The notes below the pieces were generated by a model. It saw nothing but the letters and a program-made list of their open reading frames with translations, was not told the DNA's origin and searched no databases. The position numbers and the translations under genes are program-made. This document shows positions 40,253-49,250 of a stretch of 53,259 nt of DNA, piece after piece; positions within the stretch are counted from its first letter, which is position 1, and each line of letters begins with the position of its first letter. Source of the DNA: Candidatus Sulfotelmatobacter sp. (GTDB lineage Bacteria; Acidobacteriota; Terriglobia; Terriglobales; Acidobacteriaceae); contig JADGNQ010000025.1 of NCBI GenBank assembly GCA_017883385.1, forward strand, positions 1 through 53,259, written 5' to 3'.

Positions 40253-41134
40253 ATGACAGCAGTCTCGGAAACAGCAAAAGCGCCGGGGAATAGTGCCTCG
40301 GGTCAGGTGCGCGAGATTACCGTGGCGCACAGCCCGGATTCCGACGACGCCTTCATGTTCTACGGCTTGGCGACGAACAAGGTTCGCACGCCAGGCCTGC
40401 GTTTCAGCCATACGCTTTGCGACATCGAGACTCTGAACCAGAAGGCGCGCGAGGGCGTTTACGACGTCAGCGCGATTTCGTTTCATGCCTATCCCTACGT
40501 TCAAGATAAATACGCGCTCATGAGTTGCGGCGGTAGCGTGGGTGAGGGCTATGGTCCGATGATCGTCTCGCCCCGGCCGTTCACTCCGAGCGAAATCAAG
40601 ACCAAGCGCATCGCGGTTCCGGGCACGCTCACTACCGCTTACTTGGCGCTGCAGCTTTTTGCTCCCGGAGTGGAAACCCAAATCGTGCCGTTTGACCAGA
40701 TCATCCCACAGGTACTCGAAGGCAAATACGAAGCCGGCCTGATCATCCACGAAGGCCAGTTGACCTACGATAAATCGGGCCTGCACCGCATCGTGGATCT
40801 CGGCCGGTGGTGGCAGAAGGTGACCGGCTTGCCGTTGCCGCTCGGAGGCAATGTCGTTCGCCGGGCCCTCGGTCCGGACCTTATGTCGGTAGTTTCGACG
40901 GCGGTGCGCGACAGCATTCAGTACGGACTCGATCACCGCGAAGAAGCGTTGTCGTACGCCATGCAGTTTGCCCGCGACCTCGACACGCAATCGGCCGACA
41001 AGTTCATCGGCATGTACGTGAACGAGCGCACCCTCGACTACGGCCCCGACGGCCGCGAAGCCGTCCGCCGCTTGCTCGACATGGGCCACAAGGCGGGAAT
41101 CATCGGCCCCGAAGCGAAAGTGGATTGGGTGTGA
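40253..41134 (+). CDS. mqnD: MqnD-like 1,4-dihydroxy-6-naphthoate synthase
   Basis: A 293-residue protein of the MqnA/MqnD family, late step of the futalosine menaquinone pathway (cyclic dehypoxanthinyl futalosine to 1,4-dihydroxy-6-naphthoate). Conserved features are ITVAHSPDSDDAFMFYGL, HTLCDIETLNQKAREGVYDV, GYGPMIVSPRPFTPSEIK, EAGLIIHEGQLTY and GLPLPLGGNVVRRAL. The first 20 residues are a non-conserved extension. The protein differs clearly from the MqnA at 33710. It follows bioY by 20 bp and is followed by an inverted heptamer element. Confidence 0.88.
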   Translation: MTAVSETAKAPGNSASGQVREITVAHSPDSDDAFMFYGLATNKVRTPGLRFSHTLCDIETLNQKAREGVYDVSAISFHAYPYVQDKYALMSCGGSVGEGYGPMIVSPRPFTPSEIKTKRIAVPGTLTTAYLALQLFAPGVETQIVPFDQIIPQVLEGKYEAGLIIHEGQLTYDKSGLHRIVDLGRWWQKVTGLPLPLGGNVVRRALGPDLMSVVSTAVRDSIQYGLDHREEALSYAMQFARDLDTQSADKFIGMYVNERTLDYGPDGREAVRRLLDMGHKAGIIGPEAKVDWV

Positions 41135-41137
41135 GGG

Positions 41138-41325
41138 AAGCTCTTAGCTCTTAGCCTTTAGCTCTTAGCTTCTGACCTTTGGCGCAAGCAACTTTAGTTT
41201 GTGGGCGCGCGGCGCGTAAGTCTTTTGACAGGACCTTCGTGAAGAATCCCCAGAGGTTCCCGCAGTCCCAATCAGATGAAACGCTAGGACTGAGCTAAAG
41301 GCTAAGAGCTAAGAGCTAAGAGCTT
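41138..41325. repeat. Inverted heptamer element between mqnD and the HAD gene
   Basis: The whole 189-bp gap is one element. The left array (41138-41171, units of CTCTTAG and CCTTTAG) and the right array (41293-41325, units of CTAAGAG with one GCTAAAG) are inverted. A perfect 25-bp match joins 41139-41163 with 41293-41317. The 129-bp core holds no gene. The right array runs into the TTG start codon of the HAD gene. It looks like a small non-autonomous element or a stable RNA hairpin. Confidence 0.92.
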
Positions 41326-42016
41326 GCCTCCCCAAACCCTCCTCATCGACGCCGACGACACGCTCTGGGAAAACAACGTCTACTTCGAGCGCGCCATCGC
41401 CAGCTTCATTTCGTTTCTGAATCACCACGAGTTCTCTGCCGAGCAAGTGCGCGAGGTGCTCAATGACGTGGAGCGCGAATGCATTGTGAAGCATGGATAC
41501 GGTCTGCACAGTTTCGCCCACGCCCTGGTCGATACCTTTGAGCGCCTGAGCATGGAACCGGTCACGCCTGGGTTGCACGCACAGATCAACAGCTTTGCCC
41601 ACACCATCGCTGATCATCCCGTCGAAATGCTGCCCGAGGTGCCCGAGACCCTGCAATACTTGTCGCAGAGCCATCACCTGATTCTGATGACCAAGGGCGC
41701 CATCGCCGAGCAGACGGGAAAAGTCGAGCGCTCCGGCCTGAAGGAATATTTTGCTGCGGTCGAGATTGTGGCCGAGAAGGATCCCGCGGCTTACGCGCGT
41801 GTTGTGGAAAAGTTCGAACTCGAGCACGATTCCACATGGATGGTCGGCAACAGTCCGAAGTCGGACATCAATCCCGCGCTGGCCGCCGGCCTGCACGCCG
41901 TTTTCGTGCCTCACGGCGACACCTGGATTCTGGAACACGAGGAAATCAACGCTGCTCCGCCGCAACAGAAGTTGCTTATCGTAGGCCGCTTCGCGGAACT
42001 GCGCGAGCACTTCTAG
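41324..42016 (+). CDS. HAD-superfamily hydrolase
   Basis: A 230-residue cytoplasmic phosphatase-like protein. Motif I is LLIDADDTLWENN (DxD), motif II is LILMTKGAI (Thr), motif III has the Lys of VEIVAEKDPAAY, and motif IV is MVGNSPKSDINPALAAG. The cap is helical, of the C1 type. The substrate is unknown. The TTG start lies exactly at the end of the heptamer array, so the ribosome binding site (TAAGAGCT) is part of a repeat unit; variation in the array could change translation. No closer start is in frame. Confidence 0.88.
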   Translation: MPPQTLLIDADDTLWENNVYFERAIASFISFLNHHEFSAEQVREVLNDVERECIVKHGYGLHSFAHALVDTFERLSMEPVTPGLHAQINSFAHTIADHPVEMLPEVPETLQYLSQSHHLILMTKGAIAEQTGKVERSGLKEYFAAVEIVAEKDPAAYARVVEKFELEHDSTWMVGNSPKSDINPALAAGLHAVFVPHGDTWILEHEEINAAPPQQKLLIVGRFAELREHF

Positions 42017-42049
42017 CGTACCCGCGCGGAGACGGTGTCGAATAACGAG

Positions 42050-42146
42050 TGTCATCCTGAGCGAAGCGAAGGATCTCTGTACTCTGCTGGTGGGCGCTGG
42101 TGCTGCCCGACAACTCCATAGGTCCTTCGCTTCGCTCAGGATGACA
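42050..42146. repeat. 24-bp perfect inverted repeat between convergent genes
   Basis: TGTCATCCTGAGCGAAGCGA and four more bases (42050-42073) are exactly complementary to 42123-42146. The enclosed 49 bp show nothing. It sits between the HAD and epimerase genes, which converge, so it could act as a bidirectional terminator-like stem. A single interrupted copy lies at 7903-7962; this motif recurs in many acidobacterial and metagenomic contigs as far as I know. Confidence 0.9.
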
Positions 42147-42154
42147 GGGCGGAT

Positions 42155-43075
42155 TTATGTCGCGGCTCTGGTCAACTGCTCGATGATCGGTACTATAACG
42201 AACCCAAATTCCCGCTGGAAACGGCTACAGTCCAACAATCGCGGATTCCCCACCGCAAACCCCTCGCCCAGCTTGACGCGGATGTTCGAGTTCAACGACT
42301 CCACCTCGCGCTTCAAGTCGGCCACCACCACCGATTCACATGGCGCGTTATAGACAGCATGCGCGGGGCGCGAGACTTGCAGCAGTGCCAGCAGCATTCT
42401 TGCCACATCGTCGACGTGCACCATCAGGAGTTTCTCCGACCCCGCATACGGCAATGCAATCTCGGTCGAACGATTCGCGTCGAGAAGTTCAAAGATCTGA
42501 CTTCTCCACGCCGACGACGCCGATTGCGCCCCGGGTCCAACCACGCGTCCGATTCTCAGACTGACGAATTCCAAACCGTGGCAATCGCGATATGTTTCCC
42601 CGAGCCGTTCGACATAAAGCTTTGCCGCCCCGTAGAGATCTTCCGGCGCAGCCCGCTCCGCCTCCGACACCACCTGATCCGCAGGATAAGTCCCATAGAT
42701 GCTGAGGGAACTTCCAAATACAAACCGGCGCACGCCGAACCGCCGAGCCATTTCCAGCAGATTGAGGCTGCCCTCGACGTTCACGCGTGTTGCCCGTAGC
42801 GGCTCGCGCTGGGCCGCAGTCGGCAAAATCGCCGCCAGATGGATGATTCCGCCGATCGCCTCTGCCGCAAACACGCGCTGCAATTCGTCGACGTTGGTGA
42901 TATCGCACAGAATCTCCCGGCCTGACTCCTGGTCATATGCCACCGCGCTGGCGGATGGTGCGGCATCCATACAAACCACGCCGTAGCCTTTACGCTGTAA
43001 AAGTTTTGCCGCGGCGCGGCCAATGAATCCGCAGCCGCCCGTGATTAGCACCGAACTGTTCTGGTCAGCGTCCAT
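42155..43075 (-). CDS. NAD(P)-dependent sugar epimerase/dehydratase
   Basis: A 306-residue extended short-chain dehydrogenase. The nucleotide-binding GGCGFIG lies at residues 13-19. LAAILPTAAQ is the usual middle motif, and the catalytic SSLSIYGTY (Ser region) with YGAAKLYVE (YxxxK) is present. RIGRVVGPGAQ follows. The family acts on nucleotide sugars; the exact substrate is unclear. No other sugar genes are nearby. The ATG at 43075 lies 142 bp from the start of the divergent HD-GYP gene. Confidence 0.88.
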   Translation of the reverse strand: MDADQNSSVLITGGCGFIGRAAAKLLQRKGYGVVCMDAAPSASAVAYDQESGREILCDITNVDELQRVFAAEAIGGIIHLAAILPTAAQREPLRATRVNVEGSLNLLEMARRFGVRRFVFGSSLSIYGTYPADQVVSEAERAAPEDLYGAAKLYVERLGETYRDCHGLEFVSLRIGRVVGPGAQSASSAWRSQIFELLDANRSTEIALPYAGSEKLLMVHVDDVARMLLALLQVSRPAHAVYNAPCESVVVADLKREVESLNSNIRVKLGEGFAVGNPRLLDCSRFQREFGFVIVPIIEQLTRAAT

Positions 43076-43216
43076 GGCCTTATCGTGGCGGAATCAGCGT
43101 CGTCACGATGTTTTCATTTTTGTCACCGCATCAAGGTAACCAACAAGCGAATCCCCTCGCAGCATTTGCAGCATGTTACGCTCATCTTGCTCAGCGATCT
43201 GGCTCCCACTTCCTGC

Positions 43217-44485
43217 GTGGCGATTCAGACTAACAATTTGCGGCGGCTGTTGCACACGGTTGAGGCGCTCTCGGAACTCGGGCCCGCGCTAACGGCGGAG
43301 CGCGAGTTCTCGGAGACTGCGCGTCTCATGCTGTCTGCAGTCATGGAAGCGGCGGGCGCACGCGAAGGCGCGCTCCTGCTGTTCAATGACAAGCCTGCCA
43401 TGCTGACCTCCGCCTCGGCCCAGGGCTTTGCCCTGATGCCCGATCCCGCCTTCATTCCTCTCCTTCCCAAGCATGTGCATGCGCTTACCGCGGCGCGTGG
43501 TCCCATTGTGCTGAACGCTTCGACGTATTCGGTGTTCCTGAGTTCCAACGGCAACGTCGCGCCGGAGTTGTTTAAGTGCCTCGCCCCGCTGAAGGCTGGA
43601 GGACGTCTCGCCGGAGTGGTCGCGCTCGGACGCCGCCCGGGCGATGCGCTTTATGAAGACAGCGAACTCGACGCCATGGATCTGCTGTGCAACTACATTG
43701 CGCTGGCCGTGCAGAATCATGCGCTGACGCAAAGCATCACACAGCGCGTGTCGGAAAATCTCCGGCTCATGGCCTCGCTGCACGGTTTCTACGACAACGC
43801 GCTCGAAGCCTTTGCCACGGCCATCGACGTGAAGCACGTGAATATTCATGGCCACTCTTTGCGCGTCGGGCGCTACGCGGCCGCCATCGGCGAGGCGATG
43901 GGCATGGAGCCCAGCGAAGTCGCCGCGCTGCGCAGCGCCGGATATCTGCACGACATTGGAAAAGTTGCCGTCGACCGCCGCCTGTTCGGCAAGACCAGTG
44001 CTCTCAATCCCGAGGAGTTTCGCGAGATGGCGGACCACACGATCGTCGGCCATCAGATCGTCAGCAGTGTGCAGTTTCCCTGGCCCAACATTCCCGAGGC
44101 GGTGCGGTGGCACCATGAGCGCAGCGACGGCTCCGGTTACCCCGACAAGTTGGTCCAGGCCGACGTGCCCATGGGGGTGCGCATCGTGGGACTCGCCGAT
44201 TCCTTCGATGCCATGACAACCATTCGTCCGTATCGCGCGCCGTTCTCGGTGGGCAGCGCCCTGAGCGACCTGGTGCGAATGGCTCCTCAGAAGTTCGACC
44301 CGAACGTGGTGCAAGGCTTGTTGATTCAGGTGCGCCGCGACGCGGTGGGCAGCAACCGGACTCCCATGCTTGAGGGCAGCACGACCGTGAACATTGCGGC
44401 AGGTGACATCGATCAACTCGCGGCTTCTCTGCAGCACAAAGTCTCGCGCGGCAAAGTGTATTTGACGAAGGAGAGCGGTTCCTAG
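43217..44485 (+). CDS. GAF - HD-GYP phosphodiesterase
   Basis: About 422 residues. The N-terminal GAF domain (about 15-160: VEALSELGPALTAEREFSET, GAREGALLLFN, GVVALGRRPGDALY) is followed by an HD-GYP domain (about 195-400). That domain has HGHSLRVGRYAAAIGEAMG, YLHDIGKVAVDRRLFGK (HD), then HHERSDGSGYP (a GYP variant intact in the last three residues) and DSFDAMTTIRPYR. It should hydrolyse cyclic di-GMP to GMP or pGpG. The start at GTG 43217 is chosen because similarity begins there; an in-frame start at 43085 is possible. The C-terminal 50 residues are divergent. Confidence 0.87.
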   Translation: MAIQTNNLRRLLHTVEALSELGPALTAEREFSETARLMLSAVMEAAGAREGALLLFNDKPAMLTSASAQGFALMPDPAFIPLLPKHVHALTAARGPIVLNASTYSVFLSSNGNVAPELFKCLAPLKAGGRLAGVVALGRRPGDALYEDSELDAMDLLCNYIALAVQNHALTQSITQRVSENLRLMASLHGFYDNALEAFATAIDVKHVNIHGHSLRVGRYAAAIGEAMGMEPSEVAALRSAGYLHDIGKVAVDRRLFGKTSALNPEEFREMADHTIVGHQIVSSVQFPWPNIPEAVRWHHERSDGSGYPDKLVQADVPMGVRIVGLADSFDAMTTIRPYRAPFSVGSALSDLVRMAPQKFDPNVVQGLLIQVRRDAVGSNRTPMLEGSTTVNIAAGDIDQLAASLQHKVSRGKVYLTKESGS

Positions 44486-44621
44486 ACCTCCAACCACTCA
44501 CTGCTTCACGCAGCCTCTCCGAAACGCCGGTTCCACAATCTCTTTCGCGGTCTTTAGGAATCGGCCACCCCAGCAACTTTTTCCGCCATTCGGGTTCATA
44601 CTGTGAGAGAGCCGGTCCTGC

Positions 44622-46859
44622 ATGACATCCAGCCTCCGCAAGTTCGGGTTGCTTCTGATGTGTGTGAGCCTCGCCTGCGCCGTGCCGCGACTGCTTGCCA
44701 AGAAGAAGGACAAGGTACCGGCTTCGAGCCCGACCGAGCAGAAGCGAGCCGTGCATGCGCTCAATCGCCTCACATTCGGTGCGCGGCCAGGCGATGTCGA
44801 GCAAGTCATGGCGACGGGCGTCGACGCCTGGATCGATTCGCAACTGCGCCCCGAAAGAATTCCAGATAACGCCGTGGAATCCCGCTTGATCTCGTTCCGT
44901 ACGCTGCGCATGAGTTCAAGGGAGATCGTCGAAGAATTCCCCGACAACCAGATGATCAAGCAGGTCATGGATGGCAAGAAACCTATGCCTTCCGACCCCG
45001 CACGGCGCGCAGTGTTTCAAGTGCAGATCGCGCGTCTGCAAGATAAGAAGGAAGACAAGAAGGAAGAGAAGAAGGAATCCGCCGCTCTTGTTCCCGCTCA
45101 AGCACCCGCTCCCGTTCCCGGTTCACCGGCCGCGTCAGACACCGCGAAGACAGCCGAGGAACTCGCCGCAGCGGCCGCCGCCAGCGGAGATGCGGCGGGG
45201 AATGCGCCCAACAACCTTGCCGACGCCAACGCCATGAGTGCGTCGAGCTCCGCGTCAACCAGCGAAACATCCATGGCTCCTCCGGCGGAACCGAAGTCCA
45301 CGCCAGTGGACGATCCGGAAGCGCGCCGCCGCGAAGATCGTCTCTACGCGGATTTGAAGGTTCAGGGACTGATCGACTTTCCTCCCGACCAGCGCTACAA
45401 AAAGGTCATGACCATGTCGGCCGACGAGCAGGTCGCGTTCGCCGACTCTCTGCGCGGAGGCAAGGGGCAGGAAGTCCTTGCCGGTCTCGATCCCAGGCAG
45501 AAGGAAACGCTGTTGGCCATGAACAACCCGCAGGCCGTCGTGTCGGATGAGTTGGTCCAGGCCAAGCTGCTACGAGCCATCTACAGCGAGCGCCAGCTCG
45601 AAGAAGTGATGACCGATTTCTGGTTTAACCACTTCAACGTATTCGTCAACAAGGGCGCCGATCGCGTCCTGCTCACCAACTACGAGCAGGACGTGATTCG
45701 CCCACGTGCGCTGGGCAAGTTCGAAGATCTACTGGTGGCCACAGCCAAGAGTCCGGCCATGCTGTTCTATTTGGACAACTGGTTGAGTGTGGGGCCCAGG
45801 TCGATGCAGGCGCTCGGCATTCCCCCGCGAGCCGTCGGTCCTTACGGACCCTACCGTCCCCGGCGCTATCCCGGACGGAATCCAAACGCCAACGAGAAGC
45901 GCAAGGCGAATAGCGGCCTGAACGAAAATTATGGCCGCGAGTTGCTGGAGTTGCACACGCTCAGCGTGAACGGCGGCTACTCGCAGCGCGATGTGACCGA
46001 GGTCGCCAAGGTCTTCACGGGGTGGACCATCGACAAGCCTTTCGAAGGCGGAGGCTTCCGCTTCGAGCCGCGTATGCACGAACCTGGGCCCAAGTTTGTT
46101 CTGGGACATCGCATCAAGCCCAAAGGCGAGGAAGAGGGCAGGGAAGTATTGCGCCGCCTGGCGACGAGCCCGCAAACGGCGCATTTCATTTCACTGAAAC
46201 TGGCGCAGCGCTTTGTGTCGGATGATCCGCCGCCGGCGCTGGTGGATCGCATGGCGAAGACCTTCGAGAAGAAGAAAGGTGACATCCGCGAGGTTCTGAC
46301 CACGCTGTTTCATTCGCCCGAGTTTTGGGCCGACGGGACCTATCGGGCGAAGGTGAAAACGCCGCTCGAGTTTGTCGCCTCCGCAGTCCGCGCCACCGGC
46401 GCCGATGTGGACGATGCCATGCCTCTGGCGCGCAAGCTCGGCGACATGGGCATGCCTCTTTACGGAGCGCAGCCTCCCACCGGCTATTCGATGAAGGCTG
46501 ACACGTGGGTGAGTTCGTCCGCGCTGCTGAACCGCATGAACTTCGCGCTGGCGTTGACCAGCGGCAAGGTCCACGGCATGAAGCTGGACGTGACGCAGTT
46601 GGCGGGAGGACCTCCGCCGCCAGATGCTACCTCCGCGCTCTCTGCCTTGGAAACCAAGCTGCTCGCGGCGGACGTGTCAAAGCAGACTCACGACTCAATC
46701 GTGGCGCAGATTGAAGCACCGGCGAAGACCAGAGCGCCGGATCAGCCAGATAAGAATAAGAAGAGTCCGCAGCGCAAGCCGGCAGACGTTACGCGTCCGC
46801 CAGACGCGAGCACCATTGCAGGCCTGCTGCTGGGCTCGCCGGAATTTCAGAGGAAATGA
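44622..46859 (+). CDS. DUF1800 secreted protein
   Basis: A 745-residue protein with a signal peptide (about 1-26, LLLMCVSLACAVPRLLA). DUF1800 features are HALNRLTFGARPGDVEQV, LLRAIYSERQLEEVMTDFWF, FNHFNVFVNKGADR, NYGRELLELHTL, GYSQRDVTEVAKVFTGWTI and DTWVSSSALLNRMNFAL. A low-complexity Ala/Ser/Pro/Lys/Glu insert lies at about 145-230 and a Pro/Lys-rich segment near the C-terminus. DUF1800 and DUF1501 genes nearly always occur as a pair; they are exported and of unknown function, perhaps in polymer or sulfated-sugar handling. The DUF1501 gene follows at once. Confidence 0.92.
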   Translation: MTSSLRKFGLLLMCVSLACAVPRLLAKKKDKVPASSPTEQKRAVHALNRLTFGARPGDVEQVMATGVDAWIDSQLRPERIPDNAVESRLISFRTLRMSSREIVEEFPDNQMIKQVMDGKKPMPSDPARRAVFQVQIARLQDKKEDKKEEKKESAALVPAQAPAPVPGSPAASDTAKTAEELAAAAAASGDAAGNAPNNLADANAMSASSSASTSETSMAPPAEPKSTPVDDPEARRREDRLYADLKVQGLIDFPPDQRYKKVMTMSADEQVAFADSLRGGKGQEVLAGLDPRQKETLLAMNNPQAVVSDELVQAKLLRAIYSERQLEEVMTDFWFNHFNVFVNKGADRVLLTNYEQDVIRPRALGKFEDLLVATAKSPAMLFYLDNWLSVGPRSMQALGIPPRAVGPYGPYRPRRYPGRNPNANEKRKANSGLNENYGRELLELHTLSVNGGYSQRDVTEVAKVFTGWTIDKPFEGGGFRFEPRMHEPGPKFVLGHRIKPKGEEEGREVLRRLATSPQTAHFISLKLAQRFVSDDPPPALVDRMAKTFEKKKGDIREVLTTLFHSPEFWADGTYRAKVKTPLEFVASAVRATGADVDDAMPLARKLGDMGMPLYGAQPPTGYSMKADTWVSSSALLNRMNFALALTSGKVHGMKLDVTQLAGGPPPPDATSALSALETKLLAADVSKQTHDSIVAQIEAPAKTRAPDQPDKNKKSPQRKPADVTRPPDASTIAGLLLGSPEFQRK

Positions 46860-46866
46860 GCTATTC

Positions 46867-46933
46867 GTAGAGACGTAGCTTGCTACGTCTCTCTATCCAC
46901 GCGCAAAGAAGACGTAGCAAGCTACGTCTCTAC
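46867..46933. repeat. Compound palindrome (GTAGAGACGTAGC family)
   Basis: Positions 46867-46889 and 46911-46933 are a perfect 23-bp inverted repeat separated by 21 bp. Each arm is also nearly self-complementary (AGAGACGTAGC-TT-GCTACGTCTCT and GACGTAGC-AA-GCTACGTC). It lies between the DUF1800 stop and the DUF1501 start, whose ATG comes 10 bp later, so the stem could affect the balance of the two products. Confidence 0.92.
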
Positions 46934-46942
46934 GGAGTGTTT

Positions 46943-48187
46943 ATGTCGCTCACACGTCGCATCTTCCTTCGCAACAGCGCGCTCGCCGTCGTCGGCACAG
47001 CGGCTGTTCCGAGCTTTCTCACGCGCGCCGCTTTCGGTGTTGCGGAAGGCGGCATGAGCAACAAGCGCCTGGTCGTCATTTTCCAGCGCGGTGCCGCCGA
47101 CGGCCTGAACATCGTAGTCCCCTACGCCGAACCGCAGTACTACGCGCTGCGCCCCAGCATCAACATTCCGCGCAAGGCGGTCATCGATCTTGACGGCCGG
47201 TTCGGATTGCATCCGTCGCTCGCGGCGTTTCAGCCGCTGTGGCAGCAGCGCCACCTGGCGATCGTTCACGCCGCCGGATCCCCTGACACCACACGCTCCC
47301 ATTTCGATGCCCAGGACTTCATGGAAACCGGCACCCCCGGCGTGAAAGCCATCGAAGACGGATGGCTCAACCGCTCGCTTCATAACCTGCCGCCGCTGCC
47401 GCAGAAATCAGCGTTTCGCGCGATTGCGCTGGGGCCATCCGTGCCGCGTATCTTGAGCGGCTCCGAGCCTGCGGTCGCAATGAACAACATCAACGACTTT
47501 TCGGTGGGTGGGAAGAATCCGAAAGCCTCTCCCGCGGCGAACGCGTTCGAGGCCATGTACGATCACTCGTCCGACAGCGTGCTTCACGGCACCGGAGAGG
47601 AAACCTTCGACGCGGTGAAGATGCTGAAGGCCGCCGATCCCGGCAAGTACACGGCTGCTGCGGGCGCGAATTATCCGAAAGGACGTTTCGGCGAAAGCCT
47701 GCGCCAGCTCGCGCAGCTCATCAAGGCGAATCTCGGAGTGCAAGTCGCATTTGCCGACATCGGCGGATGGGACCACCACGTCAACGAAGGCGCGACCGAA
47801 GGCCAGTTGGCCAACGTGTTGAGCGATTTCTCGCAAGCGCTCGCCGCCTTCTGGACCGATCTCGGCAATCTGGGAGAAGAGACCGTCGTGGTCACTATGT
47901 CGGAGTTCGGCCGCACCGCGCGCGAGAACGGCAATCGCGGCACCGACCACGGCCACGCCAATGTGATGTTCGTTCTGGGCGGACCGGTGAAGGGCGGCAA
48001 GGTGTACGGGCGCTGGCCCGGTCTCGATCAATCGCAACTGTACGAAGGCCGCGACCTGGCGTTGACGACAGACTTCCGCCAGGTGATCGGAGAAGCGGTC
48101 GATCGGCACATGGGGAACAAAAATCTGGCCGCGGTCTTTCCGGGTTTCGACATTCAACCGGGCAAGTTCCTGAAGTTGCTGGGATAG
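46943..48187 (+). CDS. DUF1501 Tat-exported protein
   Basis: A 414-residue protein with a twin-arginine leader (TRRIFLRNSALAVVG) and the sulfatase-like alkaline-phosphatase fold of DUF1501. Conserved parts are KRLVVIFQRGAADGLNIVVP, YYALRPSINIPRK, ALDLDGRFGLHPSL-like (here VIDLDGRFGLHPSL), HAAGSPDTTRSHFDAQDFME, ADIGGWDHHVNEG and TMSEFGRTARENGNRGTDHG. His/Asp residues in these could bind metal. The start at 46943 is chosen because the Tat motif begins there and TACGGAGTG precedes it; the 46880 frame runs through the palindrome. It pairs with the DUF1800 gene. Confidence 0.92.
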   Translation: MSLTRRIFLRNSALAVVGTAAVPSFLTRAAFGVAEGGMSNKRLVVIFQRGAADGLNIVVPYAEPQYYALRPSINIPRKAVIDLDGRFGLHPSLAAFQPLWQQRHLAIVHAAGSPDTTRSHFDAQDFMETGTPGVKAIEDGWLNRSLHNLPPLPQKSAFRAIALGPSVPRILSGSEPAVAMNNINDFSVGGKNPKASPAANAFEAMYDHSSDSVLHGTGEETFDAVKMLKAADPGKYTAAAGANYPKGRFGESLRQLAQLIKANLGVQVAFADIGGWDHHVNEGATEGQLANVLSDFSQALAAFWTDLGNLGEETVVVTMSEFGRTARENGNRGTDHGHANVMFVLGGPVKGGKVYGRWPGLDQSQLYEGRDLALTTDFRQVIGEAVDRHMGNKNLAAVFPGFDIQPGKFLKLLG

Positions 48188-48193
48188 CCCCGA

Positions 48194-48502
48194 CTAGACT
48201 TCAATCAGCGCGTCGCCGCTTTCGATCTTGAGCGGATACACCGCAACCTTCGCGTTGGCGTTGTGCGCGGCCTCGCCGGTTTTGGGATCCCACTGCCAGC
48301 CGTGCCAGGGGCAGACGACTTTGCCATTCTCGATCATGCCTTGACCGAGCGGGCCGCCGCGGTGCAGGCAGACGTTGTCCATCGCGCTGTAGGTGCCGTT
48401 CACATTCGCGACGCAGATAGTCTTCTCGCCGCACGGGAATTCTTTGGCCTCGTCGGCAGCGGGGAGGTCGGATTGCGTAGTGAGTTTGATGAAGTTGGGC
48501 AT
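48194..48502 (-). CDS. Rieske [2Fe-2S] ferredoxin-type protein
   Basis: A 102-residue single-domain Rieske protein. The cluster ligands are Cys45 and His47 (VCLHRGGPLGQG) and Cys64 and His67 (VCPWHGWQWD). It lacks any membrane anchor, so it is a soluble ferredoxin or a small subunit of a dioxygenase, nitrite reductase (NirD-like) or similar complex. It is 129 bp downstream of nuoB on the same strand, with a dispersed repeat (48556-48583) between them. Confidence 0.92.
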   Translation of the reverse strand: MPNFIKLTTQSDLPAADEAKEFPCGEKTICVANVNGTYSAMDNVCLHRGGPLGQGMIENGKVVCPWHGWQWDPKTGEAAHNANAKVAVYPLKIESGDALIEV

Positions 48503-48555
48503 CGGTTCGTCTTTGTGGAAGAGGCAGCCGAGATTTGCTCGGCCGGAAGGACGAA

Positions 48556-48583
48556 AGCCTGCCCTGAGCGCAGTCGAAGGGGC
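48556..48583. repeat. Dispersed repeat (GCCTGCCCTGAGC...GTCGAAGGG)
   Basis: The core matches the reverse complement of the unit at 17689-17729. It lies in the gap between nuoB and the Rieske gene and carries no open gene of its own. Confidence 0.7.
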
Positions 48584-48609
48584 GTCCGTCCCTACGTGAT
48601 TTTGTTTTG

Positions 48610-48631
48610 CTGACAGCTGAGAGCTGACAGC
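48610..48631. repeat. Heptamer array TGACAGC/TGAGAGC (3 units)
   Basis: TGACAGC, TGAGAGC and TGACAGC stand directly downstream of the nuoB stop codon. The type is the same as in the right arm of the four-helix-bundle cassette at 36183-36216. No inverted partner is seen close by. Confidence 0.88.
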
Positions 48632-49192
<561 letters not shown>

Positions 49193-49221
49193 GAATGGTC
49201 CTCGCAAAGCGCTACACAGGG

Positions 49222-49250
49222 AGTCTAGGTAACCCGTGATACGGTGTCAA
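49222..49250 (-). promoter_or_regulatory. Promoter of nuoB
   Basis: Read on the minus strand, TTGACA (49250-49245), a 17-bp spacer and TAGACT (49227-49222) precede the nuoB ATG by about 30 bp. The -35 box is perfect and the -10 matches 4 of 6. The rest of the 346-bp gap (49193-49538) holds no gene. It presumably contains the promoter of the secreted protein gene at 49539, where GTGTATAGT (49438-49446) is a possible -10. Confidence 0.6.
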
